Source of the DNA: Amycolatopsis vancoresmycina | GTDB taxonomy: Bacteria > Actinomycetota > Actinomycetes > Mycobacteriales > Pseudonocardiaceae | DNA length: 64,000 nucleotides | Direction of reading: 5' to 3' | Assembly: GCF_000716785.1 (NCBI RefSeq) | Contig: NZ_JNYY01000011.1 | Coordinates: 1-64,000, forward strand | Shown here: positions 49,537 to 63,976 of the stretch, one piece after another | How positions within the stretch are numbered: the stretch's first letter is position 1 | How the letters are laid out: each line of letters opens with the position of its first letter | The notes under the pieces: generated by a model | What the model saw: the letters and a program-made list of their open reading frames with translations, nothing else | Told to the model about the DNA's origin: nothing | Database searches by the model: none | Made by a program: the position numbers and the translations under genes

Positions 49537-50856
49537 TCACTGCTGGTACGGCGCCGCCGCGGCCTTGGCGGCGGTGATCAGCGCGCCCTTGTTCTTCGGC
49601 CAGAACGTGCTGTCGACGCAGGTGTAGCGCGGCAGGAACCCGCCGCACGTGCCGCTCGAACCGCCGACCTCGAACGTCACGCTGGCCACGCCGAGCACGC
49701 CGTAGGTGAAGTCGTCGGTGGTGCCGGTCGTGTCGTAGCCGACGGTTTCCTCGTTCGTGCCGACGAGGTAGCCGTTGGACGCCGCGTACTTCGCGCCCAG
49801 CCGGCGGTACTGCGCGTCGTTCGGCGAGGTCGCCTGCGTGAAGCCCCACGGGATGATGATGTCGTTGCCGTAGCTGTGCAGCGTGATCATCGTGCCCTTG
49901 GCCGTCGACGGCGCCGGGTCGTTGTCGCCGGTGCCGCGCTGGTCCGGGAAGATCGCGCGGGCCAGCGTCTCCAGCGCCTGCACCTCGGGCTCGGACCCCG
50001 CGCTCACGCCCTGGTAGGTCTCGGAGCACGCGGAGTTGGAGTCGCCGCCCCACTTGAACGTCGAGTTCCGGTTGAGGTCGACGCCGATGTTCGTGCCGGT
50101 GCAGCTGCCGCGGGAGTTGTTCGCGTTCTTGCGCTGCAGCTTCGGCGAGTTGCCGCCGGAGGCGACGATGTCGACGCCGTCGGGGTTGGCGATCGGCACC
50201 ACCCACACCTCGGTGGTGTCCAAAATGGACTTCGCGGTGGCGTCGGTGGCGTAGCCGTCGGCCAGGTAGTCGATGAAGCGCCAGGCCAGCTCGCCGGTCG
50301 ACAGCTCGCGCGCGTGGATCTGGGCCATCAGGAAGAACTTCGGCTTCGGCGACGTCGTCGACAGGGTGCAGTCGCCGGCCTGCTTCTTGGTCAGGCAGAT
50401 GGCCTGGATGTCGTGGCCGCCCTGGCCCTTCGCCTTCTTCCAGGACTGCCCGATCGTGTACTTCGTGGCCAGGTCGGGGTGCGCGGCGGCGACCTGCGTC
50501 AGGTGGTTCTCGTGCGCGGTGACGGTCCGGTACCCGCCGTAGAACGTGTCCGCCGCGAGCCGGTTCGTCTCGGCGGGCAGTTCCTTGTAGACGGTGTCGA
50601 AGAAGGACGGCCGGAAGCCGAGCGCCCGCAGTTTCCCGGCGACGGCCTGGCCCCCGACGACGTTGACGGTGCCGGCGTCCCCTTCCTCGACGTCGAAGCC
50701 GGCCGCGGCCAGCGCGTGCGCCTGGGCGGCGGTGGCCGGGACGCGCCAGAACACCGGCGTGTCGGCGGTCTGCGCGCCGGCGGTGCCGCCGAGCAGGGAG
50801 GTGAGCAGGACCCCGGTCGCCACGAGGGCGAGCCGGGACAGGGACCTTGACGCCAT
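49537..50856 (-). CDS. Secreted M14 zinc carboxypeptidase
   Basis: A 439-residue pre-protein with signal MASRSLSRLALVATGVLL (cleavage near 28), a roughly 80-residue propeptide-like part, and the catalytic domain. Zinc ligands are His181 and Glu184 in IHARELSTGE and the His in TLHSYGNDI; the arginine motif is DLNRNSTFKWGG and the catalytic Glu is in SVTFEVGG. It trims C-terminal residues from peptides outside the cell. Several cysteine pairs are present. Confidence 0.92.
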   Translation of the reverse strand: MASRSLSRLALVATGVLLTSLLGGTAGAQTADTPVFWRVPATAAQAHALAAAGFDVEEGDAGTVNVVGGQAVAGKLRALGFRPSFFDTVYKELPAETNRLAADTFYGGYRTVTAHENHLTQVAAAHPDLATKYTIGQSWKKAKGQGGHDIQAICLTKKQAGDCTLSTTSPKPKFFLMAQIHARELSTGELAWRFIDYLADGYATDATAKSILDTTEVWVVPIANPDGVDIVASGGNSPKLQRKNANNSRGSCTGTNIGVDLNRNSTFKWGGDSNSACSETYQGVSAGSEPEVQALETLARAIFPDQRGTGDNDPAPSTAKGTMITLHSYGNDIIIPWGFTQATSPNDAQYRRLGAKYAASNGYLVGTNEETVGYDTTGTTDDFTYGVLGVASVTFEVGGSSGTCGGFLPRYTCVDSTFWPKNKGALITAAKAAAAPYQQ

Positions 50857-50989
50857 CGGGGGATCTCCTCACGCCGCACGGATGGAGGTCCGGTCGGAAC
50901 CCGTGGTCACCGTACCGGCACGCACAGTGTGTCGGCCCGCCGCAACGGGCCCATACCCCCGAAAGTCGCGAAGCGCCCGACGGCCCGGC

Positions 50990-51033
50990 TCGTGAGTGGT
51001 AAGGCGGGTTAGAACCCGCCTTACCACTCACGA
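50990..51033. repeat. Dispersed perfect palindrome, family A, copy 2
   Basis: Arms of 21 nt around AG with core GTGAGTGGTAAGGCG, differing from the copy at 6681-6726 only by a compensated A/T to G/C change in each arm. It sits 15 bp after the carboxylase stop, as a terminator would. Confidence 0.85.
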
Positions 51034-51047
51034 CCGGCTGCGGCAGG

Positions 51048-56516
<5,469 letters not shown>

Positions 56517-56651
56517 CGGCTGAGCCTCCCAAGTACGCACGCGCAGAAGGCGACGCACCTGTCCTGGAACGTCGCCCGCACCTGTCTACACCCTCGCGGA
56601 TTACCGCGGGGTAGACCAATGTCCGCCATGGCGCATGCCGGGGCGGCTGAG

Positions 56652-56668
56652 TTGTGGGGACCCCACAA
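56652..56668. promoter_or_regulatory. Palindrome TTGTGGGG-A-CCCCACAA upstream of the carboxylase
   Basis: Perfect 8-bp arms around one base, 136 bp upstream of the carboxylase start in a 246-bp gap without genes. Candidate operator; it could also end the small gene transcribed from the right. Confidence 0.5.
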
Positions 56669-56762
56669 AAAGCGACCCGCACCACATCGCCCGGACCGGC
56701 ATTCACGCGAGGTCTGCCACAAAACCCCTACGGCCGGGAAACAGGGGGTGACGTGCCGGCGA

Positions 56763-57002
56763 TCAGGAGGCGAGCAGGACGTCGGAGTCCAGGACCTGCC
56801 CGAGCTCCCGCCGTTCGGCTTCCGACAACGGCACGGCGGCGACCTCGCACCGGCCGTCGGGCCCGGGCGCGGTGGTGACGGCCAGCACGGGCCGCCCGTC
56901 GATCTCGCGCAGCGTCACCCGGCCCCCGCAGGACAGGTCGACGGTGACGCCGGGGCGGTCGCGATGCCTGCCCAGCCAGCGGCTGACGAAGTCGAAGGTC
57001 AT
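56763..57002 (-). CDS. Small soluble protein of unknown function
   Basis: A 79-residue protein from ATG 57002, which follows AGGGGAG. It has a beta-rich middle (VTVDLSCGGRVTLREIDGRPVLAVTT split by turns) and a helical end (LSEAERRELGQVLDSDVLLAS). No signal peptide or known motif. It lies upstream of the carboxylase on the same strand, but 246 bp and a palindrome separate them. Confidence 0.55.
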   Translation of the reverse strand: MTFDFVSRWLGRHRDRPGVTVDLSCGGRVTLREIDGRPVLAVTTAPGPDGRCEVAAVPLSEAERRELGQVLDSDVLLAS

Positions 57003-57153
57003 CGCGGTCTCCCCTCGGTACGGCGTGCTCCCCTGAAGCACAGGTGTCCCTTGCTGATGCCCCGGATACCCCGGGTTTACACCCGAACGTGGGAATCGGT
57101 GGTCCGCCACCCATGAGGCGTCCGGGCGCCGGTCCGGCGCCGATGATGGCCGG

Positions 57154-57465
57154 ATGAAGCTCGGGCACCTGGTGTCGGCCGCGCGGGAAGTCTTCTCCGC
57201 CCGGCTGGTCTACGGCGAACCGGTCGAACGCGACGGCGTCGTCGTCATCCCCGCCGCGGCCGTCTTCGGCGGCGGCGGGGGAGGCGAAGGCGACGCGCAA
57301 CCCCTGCGCGAGGGCGCCGGGTTCGGCGTCTTCGCCCGGCCCGCCGGTGCCTTCGTCGTCCGGGACGGTGCCGTCACCTGGGTGCCCGCCGTCGACGTCA
57401 CGCGGCTCGGGCTCGCCGCCGCCGTCACCGTCGTCGCGCTCGCCAAGGTCCTGAGGAAGCGCTGA
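57154..57465 (+). CDS. GerW/YtfJ-family sporulation protein
   Basis: A 103-residue member of the GerW (YtfJ) family: VYGEPVERDGVVVIPAAAVFGGGGGGEGD, FGVFARPAGAFVVRDGAVTWVPAVDV (each broken by turns) and a C-terminal hydrophobic helix. In Bacillus GerW is a spore protein needed for lysozyme-type germination; actinobacterial versions are common and of unclear role. ATG 57154, divergent from the small gene on the left. Confidence 0.8.
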   Translation: MKLGHLVSAAREVFSARLVYGEPVERDGVVVIPAAAVFGGGGGGEGDAQPLREGAGFGVFARPAGAFVVRDGAVTWVPAVDVTRLGLAAAVTVVALAKVLRKR

Positions 57466-57535
57466 CCCAGAATTCACCGCCGGTTTGCTTGTCCGCGTTC
57501 GCGGGGCGCGCCTAGCGTCGGGGCCGGAGGTACGC

Positions 57536-59044
57536 ATGAATTCTGGGGATTTCAGCCGCCGGACACTGCTGCGGGCCGGCGGGGTGGCGGCCGCCGCCGG
57601 GATGCTGCCCGGCGTGGCCTTCGCCGATCAGCCGGGTGGGGCCGGCAGCCAGACCCGGACCGTCACCGGCACGCTCGAGCCGGACGTGCCGGACTGGTAC
57701 TACCTGCCCGTCGACGTCCCGCGCGGGGTGCGGCAGATCGACGTCGTCTACTCCTACGACCGGCCCACCGTGCCCGCCGGCACCCGCGGGAACGCCTGCG
57801 ACATCGGCATCTTCGGCCCCGAAGGCCACGAGCTGGGCAACGCGCGCGGCTTCCGCGGCTGGTCCGGCGGCTTCCGGGACCGGTTCTCGATCAGCGCGTC
57901 GGAGGCGACGCCCGGTTACCTCGCCGGCCCGATCCGGCCCGGCCGGTGGCACGTCATCCTCGGCCCGTACACCGTGGCGCCGCAGGGCCTGAACTACCGC
58001 GTCGACATCACGCTCACCTTCGGCCCGGACGGTCCGCCCTTCGTCCCGGCCCCCGCGCCGGAAACCGCTCCGGCGCGGGACAAGGGCCGCGCCTGGTACC
58101 GCGGCGACAGCCACCTGCACACTGTCCACTCCGACGGCCGCCGCACGCCGGAGCAGCTGGTCGCCGACGCGCGCGCCGCCGGGCTCGACTTCATCGTCTC
58201 CACCGACCACAACACCTCCAGCTCGCAGCTGCAGTGGGGCGCGCACGCCACCGACGACCTGCTCATCCTCAACGGCGAAGAGGTGACGACCCGCTCCGGG
58301 CACTGGCCGGCGATCGGCCTGCCCGCCGGCACCTGGATCGACTGGCGCTACCGCGCGGCCGACCCGCGCGACTTCCGGCGCTTCGCCGACCAGGTGCACC
58401 GCGCCGGCGGCCTGGTCACCGCGGCGCACCCGTTCGCCAACTGCTTCGGCTGCACCTACGAGTTCGCCTACGAACTCGCCGACCTGGTCGAGGTGTGGAA
58501 CGGCCCGTGGACCCAGGACGACGAGGCGAGCGTCATCCACTGGGACGGCCTGCTGCGCGGCGGCCGCTTCATCCCGGCGATCGGCGACTCCGACGCGCAC
58601 AACCCGGACCAGCGCGTCGCCCTGCCGCACACCGTCGTGCTCGCCGACCGCCTGCGCCGCCAGGACCTGCTGGCCGGCCTGAAGGCGGGGCGGTCGTGGC
58701 TGGCCGAATCGGCGTCGGTCCAGCTCGACTTCACGGTCTCCGGCGGCGGTGCGGTCGCGGGCATCGGCGACCGGCTCGCCGCCGGCACCGGGACGCCGGT
58801 GACCGTCAAGGCCGCTGTCGCCGGCGTGCCGGGCACGACGGTCACGTTCCTCGACCAGCTCGGCCCGGAGCACACCGAGACCATCGGCGACTCCGGCGCG
58901 GCCACCGTCACCTGGACCACCTACCCCCGGTACAGCCGGTGGGTGCGGGCCGAGGTGCGCCGCCCGTCCGGCGGGCCGAACACGACGGTGCCGAACGCGA
59001 TGGTGGCGATGACCAACCCGATCTTCCTCGGCACCGGCCACTGA
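57536..59044 (+). CDS. Tat-exported PHP-type (CehA/McbA family) metallohydrolase
   Basis: A 502-residue pre-protein with a twin-arginine signal (SRRTLLRAGGVAAAAG). An N-terminal beta domain (40-175) precedes a PHP domain: GDSHLHTVHSDGR, VSTDHNTSS, TAAHPFANCF and AIGDSDAHNPDQ supply the metal-binding His and Asp residues; a C-terminal Ig-like domain follows. The family includes carbaryl and other ester/phosphoester hydrolases. ATG 57536 has GGAGG 5 nt upstream. Natural substrate unknown. Confidence 0.87.
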   Translation: MNSGDFSRRTLLRAGGVAAAAGMLPGVAFADQPGGAGSQTRTVTGTLEPDVPDWYYLPVDVPRGVRQIDVVYSYDRPTVPAGTRGNACDIGIFGPEGHELGNARGFRGWSGGFRDRFSISASEATPGYLAGPIRPGRWHVILGPYTVAPQGLNYRVDITLTFGPDGPPFVPAPAPETAPARDKGRAWYRGDSHLHTVHSDGRRTPEQLVADARAAGLDFIVSTDHNTSSSQLQWGAHATDDLLILNGEEVTTRSGHWPAIGLPAGTWIDWRYRAADPRDFRRFADQVHRAGGLVTAAHPFANCFGCTYEFAYELADLVEVWNGPWTQDDEASVIHWDGLLRGGRFIPAIGDSDAHNPDQRVALPHTVVLADRLRRQDLLAGLKAGRSWLAESASVQLDFTVSGGGAVAGIGDRLAAGTGTPVTVKAAVAGVPGTTVTFLDQLGPEHTETIGDSGAATVTWTTYPRYSRWVRAEVRRPSGGPNTTVPNAMVAMTNPIFLGTGH

Positions 59045-59110
59045 ACCCCGCCCGCTGCGCCGCGTCCCCCTTTTGGGCAGACTGGTGCGAACGGGTGATG
59101 GGGAGGCAGT

Positions 59111-59926
59111 GTGCGCGGTTGTGGCCTGAAGGTGGCCATGGTCCTGGGCGCGGTCATCGTGCTGACGGCGGGGATCATCGTCGTGGTGGTGCTGACGCGC
59201 AGCCCGGTCCGGACGCCGGGGTGCACGGTGGCGCTGCCGGGCGGGAACGCGACCGCGTACACGTTCACCCCGGAGCAGATGAACAACGCGGCGACGATCT
59301 CGGCCGTCGGCGCGAAGCTGGGCCTGCCCGCGCACGCGGCCACCGTCGCGCTGGCCACGGCGCTGCAGGAGTCGAAGCTGCGCAACCTCGAAGGCGGCGA
59401 CCGCGACTCGGTCGGCCTGTTCCAGCAGCGCCCCAGCCAGGGCTGGGGCACGGTGGCGCAGCTGCGCGACCCGGTCTACGCGGCGACGGAGTTCTACCAG
59501 AAGCTCGAGAAGCTGCCGAACTGGGACACGCTGCCGATCACCGAGGCGGCCCAGGCGGTCCAGCGCTCGGGCGTCCCGGACGCGTACGCGCAGTGGGAGC
59601 CGCAGTCCCGGGCGATGGCGGCCGCGTTCAACGGCCAGTTCCCGGCCGCGCTGACCTGCCGCAACCTCACGCCGGCCGCCCCCGGCGACGTGGCCGCGGC
59701 GGCCACGCAGGAGCTGGGCACGGCCGGCTTGAGCGGAGCCCACCCGGCGGCTCAGGGCTGGGCGTACGCCACCTGGCTGGTGGCCCGCGCGGAGGCGCTG
59801 GGCGTGGACAAGGTCAGCTTCGCGGGGCAGACGTGGACGGCGGCATCGGGTTCCTGGGCCGAGGATCCGGCGGCGGGTCAGAACCTTTCCCTGCACCAGG
59901 CGCCGGCGGCCCAGGTCAGCGGGTAG
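59111..59926 (+). CDS. Membrane-anchored lysozyme/transglycosylase-like protein
   Basis: A 271-residue protein with an N-terminal membrane helix (VAMVLGAVIVLTAGIIVVVVL) and an extracellular helical domain whose ATALQESKLRN with Glu, then SVGLFQQRPSQGWG, looks like a degenerate lytic-transglycosylase core; a common actinobacterial family often misnamed heavy-metal transporter. GTG 59111 follows GGGAGG. It ends with an 11-bp overlap with the convergent MFS gene. Cell-wall role is inferred. Confidence 0.75.
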   Translation: MRGCGLKVAMVLGAVIVLTAGIIVVVVLTRSPVRTPGCTVALPGGNATAYTFTPEQMNNAATISAVGAKLGLPAHAATVALATALQESKLRNLEGGDRDSVGLFQQRPSQGWGTVAQLRDPVYAATEFYQKLEKLPNWDTLPITEAAQAVQRSGVPDAYAQWEPQSRAMAAAFNGQFPAALTCRNLTPAAPGDVAAAATQELGTAGLSGAHPAAQGWAYATWLVARAEALGVDKVSFAGQTWTAASGSWAEDPAAGQNLSLHQAPAAQVSG

Positions 59927-61118
59927 CCGCCCGGCGCACGGCCGGGCCCATCGCCCAGCCCGCCGCCAGGAACACCGCGCCCAGCAGCAGCCAGCCGGGC
60001 AGGCCCCACCCGACGACCACCGTGCTCAGCAGCAGCGGGCCCACCGCGCGGGCCACCGAGATCCCGCTGCCGAAGAAGCCCTGGTATTCGCCCTGCTTGT
60101 CCGCCGGGGCCAGCGCGAAACCGATCTCCCACGAGCCCGCCGACTGGAGCATCTCGCCCGCCACCTGCACGAGCGCGCCCACCACCAGCACCGCGAACGC
60201 CACCAAGGGCGACGTCCCGAGCGCCGACGCCGCGAACGCCACGCAGGAGACGAGCAGCAGCACGCCCGAGCGGCGGACCATCCGCGCCGCCGAACCGAGG
60301 GTCGTCAGCCGGCCCGCGACGCGGACCTGCAGCAGCACCACCAGGATCGTGTTGAGCACGAACAGCGCCGACACCGTCCAGCCCGGCGCCGCCGTCCGCT
60401 CGACGATCCACAGTGGAATCGCGACGCTCAGCAACGGCATGCGCAGCAACAGGATCGCGTTGAGCAGCGTCACCAGCGCATACGGCCGGTCGCGCAGCAC
60501 CGCGGACTTCCTTTCGGTGCGCGGCGAGCGGGTCCGCGGCACCGACGGGAGCGCGTGCAGCAGCGCCGCCGTCACCACGAACATCGCCGCGTCGAGCACG
60601 AAGACCGTCAGGTACGCCGAAGCCGTGCCGGCCGACAGCGCGAGGCCGCCCAGGCCGGCGCCGATCGCCAGCCCGGCGTTGCCCGCCGACTGCAGGTGGG
60701 CGCGGATGCGCGTCCGGTGTTCCGGGTCGGCGAGGTCCGCCAGCAGTGCCTGGCGGACGGCGGCCAGCCCGGTCTGGCAGCTGCCGTAGAGGCAGGCCGC
60801 GAGGACGAACGGCAACGGGGACCGCACGAACAGGAACGCGAGGATCGACGCGCCCGTCGCCAGGGCCAGCAGCACCGCCGCTCCGCGGGTGCCGTGGCGG
60901 TCGGCGAGCCTGCCGAGCGGCACGCCCGCCACCGAGCCCGCCGCCCAGCCGAGCGTGAGCCCGAGCCCGACCTGGGCCGGTGTCAGGACGGCGATCCGCG
61001 TGAAGAACAGCACCGAGCAGGTCAGGAACGCGCCGTCGCCGAGCGAGCCGGCCAGCTGGGCGGCCGCGAGCAGCCGGCCGGCCCGGCGGGTCCCCGTGCG
61101 TTCGAGAAGCACTGTCAT
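59916..61118 (-). CDS. MFS transporter divergent from MocR
   Basis: A 400-residue protein with about 12 helices and LGRLADRHGTRGAAVLLA after helix 2. It belongs to the general MFS_1/drug-resistance type. ATG 61118. The 81-bp gap to the MocR gene holds two symmetric sites, one 22 bp from this start, so it is probably controlled by that MocR protein. Substrate could be an amine or vitamin-B6-related compound, which MocR proteins often sense, but this is inference. Confidence 0.83.
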   Translation of the reverse strand: MTVLLERTGTRRAGRLLAAAQLAGSLGDGAFLTCSVLFFTRIAVLTPAQVGLGLTLGWAAGSVAGVPLGRLADRHGTRGAAVLLALATGASILAFLFVRSPLPFVLAACLYGSCQTGLAAVRQALLADLADPEHRTRIRAHLQSAGNAGLAIGAGLGGLALSAGTASAYLTVFVLDAAMFVVTAALLHALPSVPRTRSPRTERKSAVLRDRPYALVTLLNAILLLRMPLLSVAIPLWIVERTAAPGWTVSALFVLNTILVVLLQVRVAGRLTTLGSAARMVRRSGVLLLVSCVAFAASALGTSPLVAFAVLVVGALVQVAGEMLQSAGSWEIGFALAPADKQGEYQGFFGSGISVARAVGPLLLSTVVVGWGLPGWLLLGAVFLAAGWAMGPAVRRAATR

Positions 61119-61140
61119 GGGAAGTACGTTAGAGGCCGCT

Positions 61141-61161
61141 TTGGCTCCATCCCAGAGCCAA
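61141..61161. promoter_or_regulatory. MocR-type site TTGGCTC-N7-GAGCCAA
   Basis: Perfect 7-bp arms in the MFS/MocR gap. It shares TTGG/CCAA ends with the second site nearby. Confidence 0.6.
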
Positions 61162-61175
61162 TTCCACGCAATCCG

Positions 61176-61186
61176 ATTGGGCCAAT
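61176..61186. promoter_or_regulatory. MocR-type site ATTGG-G-CCAAT
   Basis: Perfect 5-bp arms, directly before a TAGGGT -10-like hexamer (61188-61193) that lies 6 nt from ATG 61200. The mRNA is therefore likely leaderless and the site would block its promoter. Confidence 0.55.
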
Positions 61187-61199
61187 GTAGGGTCGGCCG

Positions 61200-62615
61200 A
61201 TGGACTTCCACGTCAGCCTGGCCGGCCGCGGCGACCTCAGCGCCCGGATCTACCGGCAGCTGCGGGACGCCGTGCTGGACGGCAGGCTGCGCGCGGGGGA
61301 GCGGCTGCCGCCGACCCGGGAACTGGCGCGGCGGCTGGCCGTTTCGCGCAACACCGTCGCGGTCGCCTACGACCGCCTCACCGCCGACGGTTTCCTCGAC
61401 GGCCGCGTCGGCGCCGGGACCTACGTCTGCGCGGAACTCCCGGCGCCGCAGCCGCGAGCCGCGCCGTCGAAAAAGGGCCCGCAGCCCAAGGCGGTCTGGC
61501 GGGCGCTGCCGCCCCCGGCCGCCGCTCCCGGTCCGGACCCGGTGTTCGACTTCCGCGTCGGCATCCCCGACGCCGCGCTGTTCCCCCTCGAAACCTGGCG
61601 GCGGCTGCTCGCGCGCGAACTGCGGGACACCGCCGGGTTCGCGCACTACGCCGAACCGGGCGGCCACCCCGGGCTGCGCGCGGCGATCGCCCGGCACGCG
61701 GGCATTTCGCGCTCGGTGCGCGCGGGCGCCGACGACGTCCTCGTCACCCAGGGCGCCCAGCAGGCCCTCGACCTGCTGTGCCGGGTGCTGCTCGAGCCCG
61801 GCGACCGGGTCGCGGTGGAGGAACCCGGCTACCGGATGGCGAGGCTGCTCTTCGCCTCGCACGGTGCCGAAGTGATCGGCGTGCCGGTGGACGACGAGGG
61901 GCTCGACGTCGCCGCGCTGCCGCCGCGGGTGAAACTCGTGTACGTCACGCCGTCACACCAGTTCCCGCTCGGCACGCCGATGTCGCTGGCCCGGCGCACG
62001 GCGCTGCTCGCGTGGGCCGGGCGCACCGGCGCGGTCGTCGTCGAGGACGACTACGACAGCGAATTCCGGTTCTCCGACCGCCCCCTGGAACCGTTGCAGA
62101 GCCTGGACCGCGACGGGCGCGTGGCCTACGTCGGCTCGTTCTCCAAGACGCTGCTTCCCATGCTGCGCCTGGGTTTCCTGATCGCACCGGCGTCACTGCG
62201 GGACGCCTTGCGCCACGCGCGGCAGCTGTCCGGCTGGCACGGCGACCTGCCCGCGCAAGCCGCACTGGCCCGGTTCGTCGACGAAGGCCTGTTCGCCCGC
62301 CACCTCCGCCGGGCGACGAAGGTCTACGCGGAACGCCACGAGCGCATCACGACGACGCTGGCGCAGGTCTTCCCCGGCCGCCTGCACCCGGTTCCGTCGG
62401 CGGCGGGCCTGCACCTGTGCGCCCTCGCCGCCGACGGCACGGACCTGGACCCGGTCGTGGCCCGGGCGGCCGCGGCCGGGGTGGCGGTCCAGACGCTGTC
62501 CGATCTCTGCGGCGGGTTCCCCCGGCCGGGTCTGGTGCTCGGCTACGGTTCGATCGCCTCGGACAGCATCGGCGCCGGGCTCGCGGCGCTGGACGCCGCC
62601 TGGGGCCCGGTGTAG
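61200..62615 (+). CDS. MocR-family regulator (GntR HTH fused to aminotransferase-like domain)
   Basis: A 471-residue regulator: GntR winged helix (IYRQLRDAVLDGRLRAGERL, RRLAVSRNTVAVAYDRL) then a class I aminotransferase fold with AHYAEPGGHPGLRAAIA, YVTPSHQFPLG, VVVEDDYDSEFRF and the PLP lysine in YVGSFSKTLLPMLRLGF. MocR proteins use PLP to sense amines, GABA or B6 vitamers. It is divergent from an MFS gene, and its last 73 bp overlap the 3' end of another MFS gene on the other strand. Confidence 0.92.
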   Translation: MDFHVSLAGRGDLSARIYRQLRDAVLDGRLRAGERLPPTRELARRLAVSRNTVAVAYDRLTADGFLDGRVGAGTYVCAELPAPQPRAAPSKKGPQPKAVWRALPPPAAAPGPDPVFDFRVGIPDAALFPLETWRRLLARELRDTAGFAHYAEPGGHPGLRAAIARHAGISRSVRAGADDVLVTQGAQQALDLLCRVLLEPGDRVAVEEPGYRMARLLFASHGAEVIGVPVDDEGLDVAALPPRVKLVYVTPSHQFPLGTPMSLARRTALLAWAGRTGAVVVEDDYDSEFRFSDRPLEPLQSLDRDGRVAYVGSFSKTLLPMLRLGFLIAPASLRDALRHARQLSGWHGDLPAQAALARFVDEGLFARHLRRATKVYAERHERITTTLAQVFPGRLHPVPSAAGLHLCALAADGTDLDPVVARAAAAGVAVQTLSDLCGGFPRPGLVLGYGSIASDSIGAGLAALDAAWGPV

Positions 62616-63976
62616 TGGTCCGTGCGGCGGCGGCTCGCGATCAGCGCCCCGCCCAGGGCGGTCGCCGCCCCGGTGGCCAGGACCAGCAGCCAGCCGCGGC
62701 GGAAGGCCGTCAGGTCCGGCGTGCCGGCGAACACCGCCACCAGCACCGCTGTGCCCAGGACCGTGCCGATCTGCCGCGTCGTGTTGACCATCGACGACCC
62801 CGCGCCCCAGCGGGCCGGGGGCAGGACCGTGCCGACCACGCCCGACAGGCTCGGCAGGATCAGCCCGACCCCGAGCCCGGTCAGCAGCTGGCCGGGCAGC
62901 ATCGACGCGGCGTAGTCGCGGGTGGCGTCCATGCGCAGCAACCAGACCAGCGCCCCGGCCCCGAAGGAGACGCCGCCGAGGGCGACCACCGGGCCCGGGC
63001 CGAAGCGGTGCACGAACCGGCCGCCGAGGATCGACACCGGGACCACCACCAGCGGCCCCGGCGCCAGGGACAGGCCCGCGACCAACGTCGAGTCGTGCCA
63101 GACCGACGTCAGGAACAGCACGTTGCCGAACAGCATCGCCGCGAACCCGGCGGCGAACACCCCGGTCGTCACGCAGGCCAGCCACAACGTCGGCACGCGC
63201 AGCGCCGGCAGGTCCAGCACCGGCACCGCGTGCCGCGCCGAGCGCAGCGGCACCCAGGCCAGCGCGACGGCGGCCACCGCGAACGCCAGCAGCACCGGCC
63301 GCGCACCCCAGCCACGATCGGACGCCTCGACCAGCGCGTACGCCAGCGCGCCGACGCCCACGAGCAGCCCGGCGGCGCCGAGGACGTCCGGGACGCCGGT
63401 GGCGCCGTCCCGCGACTCGCGCAGCACGCGGGGCCCGGCCAGCAGCGTCACCGCGCAGATCGGCAGGTTCACCAGGAACACCCAGCGCCAGGACGCTTCG
63501 ACGAGCAGGCCGCCGACCGGCGGGCCGAGCGCCGCGGCCGCCGCGCCCACCGACGCCCAGACGCCCACCGCCACCGGGCGCCGGTGCGGCGGGAACGCCG
63601 TCAGCAGCAGCGCCAGCGACGTCGGCATGACGAGCGCGGCGCCGGCCGCCTGCACCGCGCGGAAGGCGATCAGCACCGGGATCGAGGGCGCGGCCGCGCA
63701 CGCCGCCGAGGCCAGGGTGAACACCGCGACGCCGATCAGGAACAGCCGCTTGCGCCCGTACCGGTCGGCCAGCCGCCCGGCCGGGGCGAGGCAGGCGGCG
63801 AACAGCACGGTGTAGCCGTTGAGCACCCACGACAGCGTCGCCAGCCCGTCGCCGGGGAAGGCGGCCCGGATGCCGGGGAAGGCGATCGTGACGATGAACG
63901 TGTCCAGGCTCGCGAGGAACGCGGCCGTCGAGACGACGAGCAGCACGAGGCCGGGCTTCGGCGCGGTGGCGGGCAT
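62543..63976 (-). CDS. MFS drug exporter, DHA2 type
   Basis: A 477-residue transporter with about 14 helices: LASLDTFIVTIAFPGI (helix 1), LADRYGRKRLFLIG after helix 2, and GVWASVGAAAAALGPPVGGLLVEASWRW in helix 5. ATG 63976 follows AGGAGG. Its stop lies 73 bp inside the MocR coding region, so the two convergent messages are complementary there. The promoter is cut by the window edge. Substrate unknown. Confidence 0.87.
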   Translation of the reverse strand: MPATAPKPGLVLLVVSTAAFLASLDTFIVTIAFPGIRAAFPGDGLATLSWVLNGYTVLFAACLAPAGRLADRYGRKRLFLIGVAVFTLASAACAAAPSIPVLIAFRAVQAAGAALVMPTSLALLLTAFPPHRRPVAVGVWASVGAAAAALGPPVGGLLVEASWRWVFLVNLPICAVTLLAGPRVLRESRDGATGVPDVLGAAGLLVGVGALAYALVEASDRGWGARPVLLAFAVAAVALAWVPLRSARHAVPVLDLPALRVPTLWLACVTTGVFAAGFAAMLFGNVLFLTSVWHDSTLVAGLSLAPGPLVVVPVSILGGRFVHRFGPGPVVALGGVSFGAGALVWLLRMDATRDYAASMLPGQLLTGLGVGLILPSLSGVVGTVLPPARWGAGSSMVNTTRQIGTVLGTAVLVAVFAGTPDLTAFRRGWLLVLATGAATALGGALIASRRRTDHYTGPQAASSAASPAPMLSEAIEP

